Source of the DNA: an uncultured Eubacteriales bacterium
GTDB lineage: Bacteria > Bacillota > Clostridia > Oscillospirales > CAG-272
Assembly: GCA_900546695.1 (NCBI GenBank)
Contig: URDX01000003.1
Coordinates: forward strand, 67,152-131,151
Reading direction: 5' to 3'
DNA: 64,000 nt
The position numbers were made by a program, and so were the translations under genes. The notes below the pieces were generated by a model. That model was not told the DNA's origin. It saw nothing but the letters and a program-made list of their open reading frames with translations, and made no database searches. Below, in pieces: positions 8,341 to 17,225 of this stretch (position 1 is the first letter of the stretch; every line of letters begins with the position of its first letter).

Positions 8341-10926
8341 TTACAGCTTAACGACCGGCTTAATATGCCAGATATTATCAGCATACTCGCGTATGCTGCG
8401 GTCGGAAGCGAAATATCCCGCGCCCGCGATATTAAGCAGTGCTTTGCGCTGCCATGCACGGGTATCGAGATAGTCGCGGTGCATCCGCTCGGTAATGTTC
8501 ATATACGACTCGAAATCCGCAAAGCACATATACGGGTCGGAAACGCCGTGACTGAACATAAAGTAGTTGACGAGCTCGGGGAAGCGATTGCCCGCAAAGC
8601 CGCTGCGCAGCGAGTTCATCGCGCCTGCCAGAGCGGGATTCTTACGATAATATTCGCTCGAATCATAGCCGCGCTTCCACAGCTCGGCAACGCCCGCGGA
8701 ATCAAGACCGAAGATATAGATATTATCGTCGCCCACGGCATCCTTCATCTCGACATTAGCGCCGTCGAGCGTGCCTACGGTGAGCGCGCCGTTTATCATA
8801 AACTTCATGCAGCCCGTTCCGCTCGCCTCCTTGCCCGCAAGCGATATCTGCTCGCTTATATCGGAGGCGGGGATGAGAATTTCGGCGTTTGAAACGCTGT
8901 AATCCTCAAGATAAACTACGCGGATAAGGTCGCGCACGCGCGGGGTGTTCTCTATCTCGCGTCCGAGACTCCATATCAGCTTGATTATATCCTTTGCAAG
9001 ATAGTATCCGGGTGCTGCCTTGCCGCCGAAAATGTAGGTCACGGGGGTGAATTCGGCATTCGGATTCTCGAGCAGATAGTTATACTGCGTGATTATGCGG
9101 AGAACATTCAGCGTCTGCCGCTTATATTCGTGAATCCGCTTAACCTGAACGTCGAATATCGATGAGGTATCTACCTTTACGTCGAAACGGTCGGAGAGGA
9201 AGCGCGCCATACGTGCTTTATTCTCGCGCTTGATATCGGCGAGCTCGTCGAGCACCGCAGCATCATCCGCATATGCAGCAAAATCGGCAAGCTGCTCGGG
9301 ATGCAGACGGAAGCCGTTGCCTATCTTGCGGTCGAGCAGCGCGGTAAGCCCCGGATTCGATTCGCAGAGCCAGCGGCGGTGCGCGATACCGTTTGTTACG
9401 TTTGTGAACTTATACGGCATCGCCTTATAATAATCGTGAAATACCGAGTCCTTAAGTATCTCGGAATGAAGCGCGGAAACGCCGTTTACGGTATGCGATG
9501 CAGCAACGCTGAGATTAGCCATTCTGACCTGATTGTACGCAACTATCGACATGCGGGATATCCTATCCCAGTCGCCCGGATAGAGCTTCCACAGATCGGC
9601 GCAGAGACGGCGGTTTATCTCCTCTACTATCATATAGACACGCGGCAGCTTGAGCTTGAACAGACCGACATTCCACTTTTCGAGCGCCTCGGGAAGTACC
9701 GTATGGTTCGTATAGGAAACGACCTCGGTCACTACCGACCAAGCCTTATCCCATGAGTAGGAGTAGACATCCATGAGTATGCGCATCAGCTCGGGCACGA
9801 CAAGTGCGGGATGCGTGTCGTTGATATGGATGGCTACCTTATCGGCGAAATTATAGAGCGTTCCGTACGCGCGCAGATGGTCTGCGATAATGCACTGCAG
9901 CGATGCGGAAACAAGGAAATACTGCTGCGAGAGACGGAGCAGCTTGCCCTCGTCGTGCTCATCGGAGGGATAGAGCACCTTTGAGATAAGCTCCGCACTC
10001 GTCGTCTCGTGCATCGCGCTCTCGTACTGCCCCTGCGAAAACAGACTCATGTTGACATTCGTGCTGCTCTTAGCGCGCCACAGACGCAGATTGTTGACAG
10101 CCTCCGAGTCCGCGCCCGATATCATTATATCATACGGCACGGCTATGACCTCGTCGTAGTCGTCGTGCGTTACGGTCAGGCGGTCGCCCTCCCAGCTCTC
10201 GGTGACGTTTCCGCCGAAGCGTACCGAGAAGGTCTTATCCGTACGGGGTATCAGCCAGCTGTCGCCGCCCTCAAGCCATGTGTCGGGGAGCTCGACCTGA
10301 TTTCCGTCGATTATCTTCTGCTTGAACAGACCGTACTCATAGAGTATCGAAAAGCCTGTTGCGGGATACGCAAGGGTGGTGAGCGAATCCATAAAGCATG
10401 CGGCAAGTCTGCCGAGACCGCCGTTTCCGAGACCAGGGTCGGGCTCCGCCTCGTAAAGCGATTCGAGCGAAATGCCGATATCCGAGAGCACGGTGCGCAT
10501 CTCATCCTCTATGCCGAGATTTACGAGATTATTGTGCAGCGAAGGTCCGATAAGGAACTCCATGCACATATAATAAACCCGCTTTGACTGCTGCTTTTTC
10601 ATCTCCGCCTTGAACGCGCCTCTGCGGTCGAGCAGCATATCCTTCACACAGAGAATGACTGCGGTATATATCTGCTTTTCGGTCGCGGTGTCGGGCGTCG
10701 TTCCGAAGTAGCCCGAGAGCTTGTGCTCGAGCCGCTCGCGGAGCGTATATGTGCGGGTGAGCGGTGCCGTTACCTGCTTTGCCGCCTGCTCTACCATGTC
10801 GCCTATCTCGCGGGTCTTTTCGCTTATAGTCTTTTTAGCACGGCTTGCGGCGGTTTTGCCGACCGCAGCGGTGCTCTTTGTCTTTTTACTGTTCTTGCTT
10901 TCGTTCTTCTTTTCGCCGTTTTTCAT
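8341..10926 (-). CDS. glgP: Glycogen/starch phosphorylase
   Basis: This 861-residue enzyme releases glucose-1-phosphate from glycogen with phosphate. The GT35 hallmarks are present: GNGGLGRLAACFMDS near 165 and the pyridoxal-phosphate site KEASGTGCMKFMINGALT near 700, where the Lys of CMKF carries the cofactor. I chose the ATG at 10924-10926, after AAAGGTC; the longer reading overlaps the end of glgA in a second frame and has no ribosome site. The first 45 or so residues are a Lys/Ser/Ala-rich tail (KKNESKNSKKTKSTAAVGK) not present in standard phosphorylases, probably disordered. It sits 52 bases after glgA and is part of the glgBCDAP operon. Confidence 0.95.
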   Translation of the reverse strand: MKNGEKKNESKNSKKTKSTAAVGKTAASRAKKTISEKTREIGDMVEQAAKQVTAPLTRTYTLRERLEHKLSGYFGTTPDTATEKQIYTAVILCVKDMLLDRRGAFKAEMKKQQSKRVYYMCMEFLIGPSLHNNLVNLGIEDEMRTVLSDIGISLESLYEAEPDPGLGNGGLGRLAACFMDSLTTLAYPATGFSILYEYGLFKQKIIDGNQVELPDTWLEGGDSWLIPRTDKTFSVRFGGNVTESWEGDRLTVTHDDYDEVIAVPYDIMISGADSEAVNNLRLWRAKSSTNVNMSLFSQGQYESAMHETTSAELISKVLYPSDEHDEGKLLRLSQQYFLVSASLQCIIADHLRAYGTLYNFADKVAIHINDTHPALVVPELMRILMDVYSYSWDKAWSVVTEVVSYTNHTVLPEALEKWNVGLFKLKLPRVYMIVEEINRRLCADLWKLYPGDWDRISRMSIVAYNQVRMANLSVAASHTVNGVSALHSEILKDSVFHDYYKAMPYKFTNVTNGIAHRRWLCESNPGLTALLDRKIGNGFRLHPEQLADFAAYADDAAVLDELADIKRENKARMARFLSDRFDVKVDTSSIFDVQVKRIHEYKRQTLNVLRIITQYNYLLENPNAEFTPVTYIFGGKAAPGYYLAKDIIKLIWSLGREIENTPRVRDLIRVVYLEDYSVSNAEILIPASDISEQISLAGKEASGTGCMKFMINGALTVGTLDGANVEMKDAVGDDNIYIFGLDSAGVAELWKRGYDSSEYYRKNPALAGAMNSLRSGFAGNRFPELVNYFMFSHGVSDPYMCFADFESYMNITERMHRDYLDTRAWQRKALLNIAGAGYFASDRSIREYADNIWHIKPVVKL

Positions 10927-10978
10927 CTGCTGACCTTTCTTATATATTATCAGAAAATGTGAGCGGGCAAGCCCCGCA

Positions 10979-12412
10979 TCAGAGCATGGATTCGTACAGC
11001 TGCACGTACTGACGCGCCGACGAGCTCCATGAGAAATCAACACCCATAACCTGACGCACGAGCGCATTCCAGCGCTTACGGTCGGCAAAGATGCTCTCCG
11101 CATAGCGTACGGTAGCCATCATCTCATGCGCGTTATAGTTTGCGAACGAGAAGCCGTTTCCGCTGCCGTCGTACTCGTTATATGCGTGAATGGTATCGTA
11201 GAGACCGCCCGTCTCGCGCACTATCGGAACGGTGCCGTAGCGCGAGGCTATCATCTGCGAAAGACCGCACGGCTCGCTCTTGCTCGGCATGAGGAACATA
11301 TCCGCACCCGCGTATATCTGCTTTGACAGCTCTTTATTGAACTCTATCATCGCACAGCAGCGGTCAGGGTGACGCTGCGACAGCCCGCGGAAGAACTGTT
11401 CAAAATCGCTCTCGCCAGTGCCGAGCAGCACGAACTGAATATTATCGGCGGCAAGCAGCTCGTCGATTATGCGGCAAACAAGGTCGAAGCCCTTGTGCGC
11501 GACAAGGCGCGATATCATCGCGACTACTGGAACATTCTTGTCGGGCTCAAAGCCGCATTTCTTCTGCAGCTCGAGCTTATTTTTCGTCTTGCCCGCAAGG
11601 CTCTTTGCCGTGAAATGATAATGAATATCGGGGTCTGTCTCGGGATTGTAATAGTCGGTGTCGATGCCGTTTACGATGCCGCTGAGCTTATAGCGGCAGG
11701 ATTCGAGAATATGCGAGAGACCGTGCGCATAATACGGGTTCATTATCTCCTCCGCATATCTGCGCGATACGGTGGTGACGCGGTCGGCGAGCGCTATCGC
11801 ACCCTTTGAGAGATTGATGTCGCCGTCGTATTCGACTATGCCGCGATCCCACTCGTAGAGATCGAAAACATCGCCGAGGATATCAAAGCCGTATCTACCC
11901 TGATACTCGATATTATGGATGGTATAGACGGTCTTGATGCCCGAATACTCGCGTATCCCCTCGTATTTTCTCTTGAGATAGATTATCGAGAGCGCGCTCT
12001 GCCAGTCATTCGCGTGCAGTATGTCGGGGTAGAAGCCGACAGCGCCCATCACCTCGAGCACCGCACGGCAGAAGAACGCAAAGCGTTCGCCGTCGTCATA
12101 GCTGCCGTACATCGAGTCGCGTTTGAAATAGAATTCGTTATCGAGGAAGTAGTACTTCACCCCCCCGCGCTCGGTGCTCCAGATGCCGCAGAACTGTCTG
12201 CGCCATGCGAGCGGAACGTATATCTCGCGCTCAAAAAACAGCGAGCTGCTGAATTTGTCCTTAACGGATTTATACATCGGCATTATAACACGGACATCCG
12301 AGCCCTCGCCGAGACATGACGAAACGGCGGCGGGCAGCGAGCCCATAACATCTCCGAGACCGCCCGATGCAGCGAACGGAAGCGCCTCAGAGGCAACATA
12401 GAGTATCTTCAT
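10979..12412 (-). CDS. glgA: Glycogen synthase (ADP-glucose type)
   Basis: The 477-residue GT5 enzyme extends alpha-1,4-glucan from ADP-glucose. The N-terminus MKILYVASEALPF is typical and the C-terminal domain has the MLMPSKSEPCGLSQMIA-type donor-binding block near 385 with the retaining-GT glutamate. The usual KTGGLGDV loop reads ASGGLGDV here, so the Lys implicated in ADP-glucose binding in E. coli GlgA is an Ala. I recall similar loops in other clostridial GlgA proteins and do not take this as loss of function. The start at 12412 has GGAGATGTT immediately upstream. It is 104 bases after glgD. Confidence 0.94.
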   Translation of the reverse strand: MKILYVASEALPFAASGGLGDVMGSLPAAVSSCLGEGSDVRVIMPMYKSVKDKFSSSLFFEREIYVPLAWRRQFCGIWSTERGGVKYYFLDNEFYFKRDSMYGSYDDGERFAFFCRAVLEVMGAVGFYPDILHANDWQSALSIIYLKRKYEGIREYSGIKTVYTIHNIEYQGRYGFDILGDVFDLYEWDRGIVEYDGDINLSKGAIALADRVTTVSRRYAEEIMNPYYAHGLSHILESCRYKLSGIVNGIDTDYYNPETDPDIHYHFTAKSLAGKTKNKLELQKKCGFEPDKNVPVVAMISRLVAHKGFDLVCRIIDELLAADNIQFVLLGTGESDFEQFFRGLSQRHPDRCCAMIEFNKELSKQIYAGADMFLMPSKSEPCGLSQMIASRYGTVPIVRETGGLYDTIHAYNEYDGSGNGFSFANYNAHEMMATVRYAESIFADRKRWNALVRQVMGVDFSWSSSARQYVQLYESML

Positions 12413-12516
12413 AACATCTCCTAACAGCAGTGTCATATCGTACGGCAGCACGCGGGCGGTATCCCACACGACGCAAGAACCGCGAAACACAATCGGCGTG
12501 CTGCGCGATATGACCG

Positions 12517-13662
12517 TCAAATGATCTTATTTTTCGGTATATAGAAGGGTCGCGTTTCGGCTCCCGCAAGGGTTATATCGCTGCGGATCGTAGCGTATTT
12601 ATCCGAGATAACGCTCGTCAGCGAAACATTCTCGCCGCACACGGTATTATTCATAATAATACTGTTGCGTATATTACAGCCGCGCCCGACATGCACCCCG
12701 CGGAAGATGATGGAGTTTTCCACCTCGCCCTCGATAACGCAGCCATCTGCGATAAGCGTATTCCTCACCGACGACGACGGGCTGTAATAGGTAGGCGGCG
12801 AGTTGCGCACCTTTGTCAGTATCGGGCGCTTTTTTACCGCAAACAGCGCACGGCGCACACGGGCGTCGGTGATAAGGTCCATGCTGTGACGGTAGTACGC
12901 CTCGATGGAATCGACGGCGGCATAGTACCCGTCAAAGTGGTACAGCGCTATTCTTCCCGCCTCGCCGTGCTCGCGCAGCGTCCGCGCGATTATATCGCGA
13001 GTAAAGCTCGTATAGTTGTGCGATATCGACTCCGCAATGACGCGGCGCAGGGTCGATGTGCGCATTACGAGCATACCGAGGCTTTCAAAGCAATCCGCCT
13101 CGCTCTCGTACGGGTCGACGGCGAGCTCCGAAACAAAGCCGCTCTGCCCCTCATGGAACATAAGTCCGCTCGATGCCGCAGCGCGCCCCGGACTGAGACG
13201 GTGCGCGACTATCGTCATGCGCGCGTCGCGCTCGATATGCGCGGCAAGCACCTCTGAGAGGTCGATATTGCATATAACGTCGGCATCCGCAAGGATAACA
13301 TACTCATCCGGAATGCCCGCTATATAGTAGTTTACGCCCTTAAGCGACTCAAGGCGTGAAACGGAGGGAGAGCGCGTACCGTACGCCTGCGGCGTGACGT
13401 TAGGCGGCAGAAGCTTTATACCGCCGTTCGAGCGTGCAAGGTCCCAATCCTTGCCCGAGCCGATGTGATCCATGAGCGAGAGGTAGTTGTTATTAGTGAT
13501 GACGCTGATATTGTTTATGTTCGAGTTTGTCATATTAGACAGTACAAAGTCGATAAAACGGTATCGGCATCCGTAGGGTACCGAGGCGATGGTCCGCCGA
13601 TCGGTGAGCTCAGGGAGCTTTTCGTCATGGACATTTGAAAAAATAATTCCTGATGCAGCCAT
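12517..13662 (-). CDS. glgD: GlgD, non-catalytic-type subunit of ADP-glucose pyrophosphorylase
   Basis: This 381-residue protein is a nucleotidyltransferase paralog of GlgC. It has the GlgD-type start (MAASGIIFSNVHDEKLPELT) in place of the GGxGxRL pyrophosphorylase loop, retains YRFIDFVLSNMTNSNINNISVIT, and ends in a left-handed beta-helix with hexapeptide repeats (about 275-370). In Firmicutes GlgD pairs with GlgC to form the functional ADP-glucose pyrophosphorylase and adjusts its activity. TACGGAGGAT precedes the ATG. It is the gene after glgC, 17 bases downstream. Confidence 0.93.
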   Translation of the reverse strand: MAASGIIFSNVHDEKLPELTDRRTIASVPYGCRYRFIDFVLSNMTNSNINNISVITNNNYLSLMDHIGSGKDWDLARSNGGIKLLPPNVTPQAYGTRSPSVSRLESLKGVNYYIAGIPDEYVILADADVICNIDLSEVLAAHIERDARMTIVAHRLSPGRAAASSGLMFHEGQSGFVSELAVDPYESEADCFESLGMLVMRTSTLRRVIAESISHNYTSFTRDIIARTLREHGEAGRIALYHFDGYYAAVDSIEAYYRHSMDLITDARVRRALFAVKKRPILTKVRNSPPTYYSPSSSVRNTLIADGCVIEGEVENSIIFRGVHVGRGCNIRNSIIMNNTVCGENVSLTSVISDKYATIRSDITLAGAETRPFYIPKNKII

Positions 13663-13679
13663 CTCTATCCTCCGTAGTT

Positions 13680-14900
13680 TTAATCTTCGGTCTTACGGGC
13701 ATTGTGTGCCTCGACGTATTTTTCGTCTGCCATAGCGCCGCCGGGTATAACCGAGCCCGGTTCGAGACGTATACCTCCGCCGAGAACGGTAACTTCTCCG
13801 CCGTCCTCCTTCGGCTCACCGACTGTCGAACCGTCGCCGATAACGGTATCCGAATCAACGATGCTGTACTGTATCGCCGCACCCCTGCCTATCACAACGT
13901 CGTTCATGATTACGCTGTCGCGGACATATGCGCCGCGTTCGATGCGAACTCCGCTCGAGAGCACGCAGTTCTCTACAACGCCGTCTATCTCGCAGCCCTC
14001 GGTAACGATACTGTTCGTCACATGCGCATCCGCGCCGAGATGCTGTGGCGGGCTCGCCTCGTTACGCGAATAGATGCGAAACTCGCTGTCGCGGAGATTG
14101 AACACAGGATACGAGCCGAGCAGGTCCATATTTGCCTCCCACAGACTCGCTATCGTTCCGACGTCCTTCCAGTAGCCGCTGAAGGGGTATGCGTACATCT
14201 TTCTGCCATCAGCGAGCATCGAGGGAATGACATTCTTTCCGAAGTCGTTCGACGAGCTCTTGTCCGCCTCGTCGCGGATAAGATACTCGCGCAGCAGCGA
14301 GGTATTGAAGATATATATGCCCATCGAGGCGTTATTGCTCTTAGGATGCTTCGGCTTTTCCTCAAAGTCGGTTATCCGCATATCCTCGTCGGTATTCATT
14401 ATGCCGAAACGGCTAGCCTCCTCCATCGGTACACGCAGCACCGCGATGGTTGCATCCGCACCCGTTTTCTTGTGCGCCGCGAGCATCTTGGAGTAATCCA
14501 TTTTATATATATGGTCGCCCGACAGAACAAGAACATAGTCGGGGTCGTAGCGGTCGATGAAACGCAGGTTCTGATATATCGCGTTAGCCGTGCCCTTGTA
14601 CCACTGTCCGCCGCTCTTTGCCTGATACGGCGGGAGTACGGTCACTCCGCTCTGCGCACGGTCGAGATCCCACGGGCTGCCGTGACCTATGTACTCGTTA
14701 AGAACGAGCGGCTGATACTGCGTCAGCACTCCTACGGTATATATTCCCGAGTTGACGCAGTTCGACATCGGAAAGTCGATGATTCTGTATTTTCCGCCGA
14801 AGCTGACGGCGGGCTTTGCCGTTCTCTCGGTCAGCGCATAAAGTCTGCTGCCCTGACCGCCGGCAAGAAGCATTGCTACACATTCGGATTTTCTGTACAT
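13680..14900 (-). CDS. glgC: Glucose-1-phosphate adenylyltransferase, catalytic subunit
   Basis: The 406-residue enzyme makes ADP-glucose from glucose-1-phosphate and ATP, the committed step of glycogen synthesis. The GGQGSRLYALTERTAKPAV loop (residues 13-31), YRIIDFPMSNCVNSGI, the catalytic LSGDHIYKMDY block near 135 and the FEEKPKHPKS block near 190 are intact, and a beta-helix domain follows. Its ATG lies 25 bases inside the end of glgB with an AAAGGA site within that gene, so the two are translationally coupled. Confidence 0.96.
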   Translation of the reverse strand: MYRKSECVAMLLAGGQGSRLYALTERTAKPAVSFGGKYRIIDFPMSNCVNSGIYTVGVLTQYQPLVLNEYIGHGSPWDLDRAQSGVTVLPPYQAKSGGQWYKGTANAIYQNLRFIDRYDPDYVLVLSGDHIYKMDYSKMLAAHKKTGADATIAVLRVPMEEASRFGIMNTDEDMRITDFEEKPKHPKSNNASMGIYIFNTSLLREYLIRDEADKSSSNDFGKNVIPSMLADGRKMYAYPFSGYWKDVGTIASLWEANMDLLGSYPVFNLRDSEFRIYSRNEASPPQHLGADAHVTNSIVTEGCEIDGVVENCVLSSGVRIERGAYVRDSVIMNDVVIGRGAAIQYSIVDSDTVIGDGSTVGEPKEDGGEVTVLGGGIRLEPGSVIPGGAMADEKYVEAHNARKTED

Positions 14901-17005
14901 GGCGAATCCTTTCTCTTTTTATTTTTGCGTCCGCGTCCGCCCTCGTCCGCGCCGCGCATATTATCATTCACACTCGCGCTCGTATCGTCTGCGCTGCGTC
15001 CGTCCCCATCCGGATCATGCCCGATACCGTTCGCACCCGCATCCGACCTTTCAGACGATTTATGCGGTCGCGCGTTGTTGGAGGTCTTTTTCAGTATCTG
15101 TGCCGAGTATGCGGGAAGCAGCAGACGCAGCATGTGCACGCCGTCCGCAGTACGCTCGGTCTTTACAAGGTCGGAACCTATCTTTTCGCACCCGCCGAAC
15201 TCGTAACTGTCCGAGTCGAGAATAATGCGGTATTTTCCCTGCCGCGGCGGCATAATCGGATAATCGGTGCGGTCTATGGGGGAGAAGTTTATCACAACGA
15301 TGAGCTCTCCGCCGCGCCCGTCGAGCCGTCTGTATGCGACGACATTATCCTGCGCGCGGTCCGCCTCAAGCCACGAAAAACCGTCCCATCCGTCGTCTAT
15401 CCGCCACAGCTCGGGCGAATCTATATACAGATGATTGAGCCTGCGCAGATATCTCTGCATCTCGGCATGGCGCGGATACGACAGCATGAACCACTCGAGC
15501 TCGTTTTCGTAGTCCCATTCGCGGAACTGCGCAAACTCGGTGCCCATGAACGTCAGCTTCTTTCCGGGCATGGTCATAAAAAACGTCATGAATGCGCGCA
15601 TCATCGCGAATTTTTCGTCATACTCGCCGTACATCTTTCCGATGAGTGAGTGCTTACCGTGAACGACCTCGTCGTGCGACACGGGAAGGATGAAATTCTC
15701 GGAATATGCGTACATCATCGGGAAGGTGAGCTTTGAATGATGGTACTGACGGTAGATGGGGTCCATCGAAACGTACTCGAACATGTCGTTTGCAAAGCCC
15801 ATGTTCCATTTAAAGTTGAAGCCGAGCCCGTTTTCCGACACGGGCTTTGTAACGCCAGGGAATGCGGTGGATTCCTCCGCTATCATGAGCACGTCGGGAA
15901 GCTCTGCAAACACCGCTGAATTCAGCTTGCGGAAGAATGCGACAGCCTCGAGATTTTCGTTTCCGCCGTTTACATTAGGTATCCATTCGCCCGGTGCTCG
16001 GTCGTAATCGAGATACAGCATCGACGCAACTGCATCTATACGCAGCCCGTCCACATGATATTCACGCAGCCAGAACAGAGCATTAGAGATGAGAAAGCTC
16101 TGCACCTCACATCTGCCGACATCAAAGCAGCGCGTGCCCCAGCCCTTGTGCTCGCGTCGGTCGATGCCCTGATATTCGTAGAGCGGACCGCCGTCGAACT
16201 CGTACAGACCGTGCTCGTCCTTCGGAAAATGCGCGGGGACCCAGTCGAGTATAACGCCGATGCCGTACTCGTGCAGCTTATCGACGAAATAAGCAAAATC
16301 CTCGGGCGTGCCGAATCGTGAGGTCGGCGCGTAATATGAGCATATCTGATAGCCCCATGAGCCGTCAAACGGGTGCTCCGCTATCGGCATCAGCTCGGCA
16401 TGCGTATAGCCCATATCGCGAAGATACGGCGCAAGCATATCGGCAATATCGCGATAGCCGAGATAATGCTCACCGTCTGCATTCGAAGCACCGTCCCGCG
16501 TGCGCCATGAGCCGAGATGCAGCTCATATATATTCATCGGAGAGGGATAGTAATGCTCACCGTCCGAGAACAGCTCGCGGCGGCGGGACATCCATTCGCC
16601 GTCGGAATGTGTAAGCAGCAGCGGAGAGGCAACGACGGACGCGGTATTTTCGAGCGTCTGCGATGCAAATGCGTACGGGTCGCTCTTAAGATGCGAGACC
16701 CCGCCGCGCGTCACGCGGAACTTGTAGTAGCTGCCGCGCAATCGGCTCTTTGACACGAATACGCATTCCCATATACCCTGTGATATCTTCTCCATCGGAA
16801 CTCCCGCGTCCCATGAGCAAAAATCACCGACAAGCGTCACCGAATCGGCGTTCGGCGCCCATACGCGAAAGACATACTCATATCTGCCGCGGCGCGCCGC
16901 AAGCTCATGACAGCCGAGCAGCTCGTACGCGCGATAGTTCGTTCCCTGATGAAAGAGGTAGACGGGCAGGTCCGTACCGACGTTGCTGTTCTTTCCCTTT
17001 TTCAT
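14876..17005 (-). CDS. glgB: 1,4-alpha-glucan branching enzyme
   Basis: The 709-residue GH13 subfamily 9 enzyme introduces alpha-1,6 branches. It has an N-terminal CBM48-like domain (YVFRVWAPNADSVTLVGDF near 45-63), the barrel motifs DWVPAHFPKD, DGLRIDAVASMLYLDY (nucleophile Asp near 320), MIAEESTAFP (Glu near 370) and LPVSHDEVVHGK, and a C-terminal all-beta domain. From about residue 640 on there is a roughly 70-residue Asp/Gly/Ser/Lys-rich tail (for example GHDPDGDGRSADDTSAS) that typical GlgB lacks. Part of this tail overlaps the start of glgC, so it also carries that gene's ribosome site. It is the first gene of the glycogen operon. Confidence 0.95.
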   Translation of the reverse strand: MKKGKNSNVGTDLPVYLFHQGTNYRAYELLGCHELAARRGRYEYVFRVWAPNADSVTLVGDFCSWDAGVPMEKISQGIWECVFVSKSRLRGSYYKFRVTRGGVSHLKSDPYAFASQTLENTASVVASPLLLTHSDGEWMSRRRELFSDGEHYYPSPMNIYELHLGSWRTRDGASNADGEHYLGYRDIADMLAPYLRDMGYTHAELMPIAEHPFDGSWGYQICSYYAPTSRFGTPEDFAYFVDKLHEYGIGVILDWVPAHFPKDEHGLYEFDGGPLYEYQGIDRREHKGWGTRCFDVGRCEVQSFLISNALFWLREYHVDGLRIDAVASMLYLDYDRAPGEWIPNVNGGNENLEAVAFFRKLNSAVFAELPDVLMIAEESTAFPGVTKPVSENGLGFNFKWNMGFANDMFEYVSMDPIYRQYHHSKLTFPMMYAYSENFILPVSHDEVVHGKHSLIGKMYGEYDEKFAMMRAFMTFFMTMPGKKLTFMGTEFAQFREWDYENELEWFMLSYPRHAEMQRYLRRLNHLYIDSPELWRIDDGWDGFSWLEADRAQDNVVAYRRLDGRGGELIVVINFSPIDRTDYPIMPPRQGKYRIILDSDSYEFGGCEKIGSDLVKTERTADGVHMLRLLLPAYSAQILKKTSNNARPHKSSERSDAGANGIGHDPDGDGRSADDTSASVNDNMRGADEGGRGRKNKKRKDSPCTENPNV

Positions 17006-17058
17006 ACAATTACCGTGACCTTTCTGTTATAAAAGCACCCATAATACTCCCTGATGCA

Positions 17059-17087
17059 ATTATATCATATTGTGCCGCAGTTTTCAA
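17059..17087 (-). promoter_or_regulatory. Promoter of the glycogen operon
   Basis: Minus-strand TTGAAA, 17 bases ending in TGA (extended -10), then TATAAT. The -10 box is about 54 bases upstream of the glgB ATG and the promoter lies after the gdhA terminator, so glycogen genes are transcribed independently of gdhA. Confidence 0.8.
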
Positions 17088-17182
17088 GCATTTTTAACAT
17101 TATGCACACGTTTTTTTAATTTCGCACCCGCAATTTGATGCCGCAGACGTTCGGCATTGTATTTATATGGCAGTGATATTTT

Positions 17183-17215
17183 AAAAAATACCGCTCGGAA
17201 TGACCCGAGCGGTAT
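17183..17215 (-). terminator. Terminator of gdhA
   Basis: On the minus strand an 11-base perfect stem ATACCGCTCGG / CCGAGCGGTAT with a 6-base loop is followed by a T6 run. It begins 11 bases after the gdhA stop codon. Confidence 0.9.
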
Positions 17216-17225
17216 AAAAGCAATA

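Noticed and set aside
13653..15206. 517-codon plus-strand open frame
   Set aside because: Antisense to glgC and glgB, which are unmistakable; composition of the product is Arg/Ala/Val-rich as in shadow frames.
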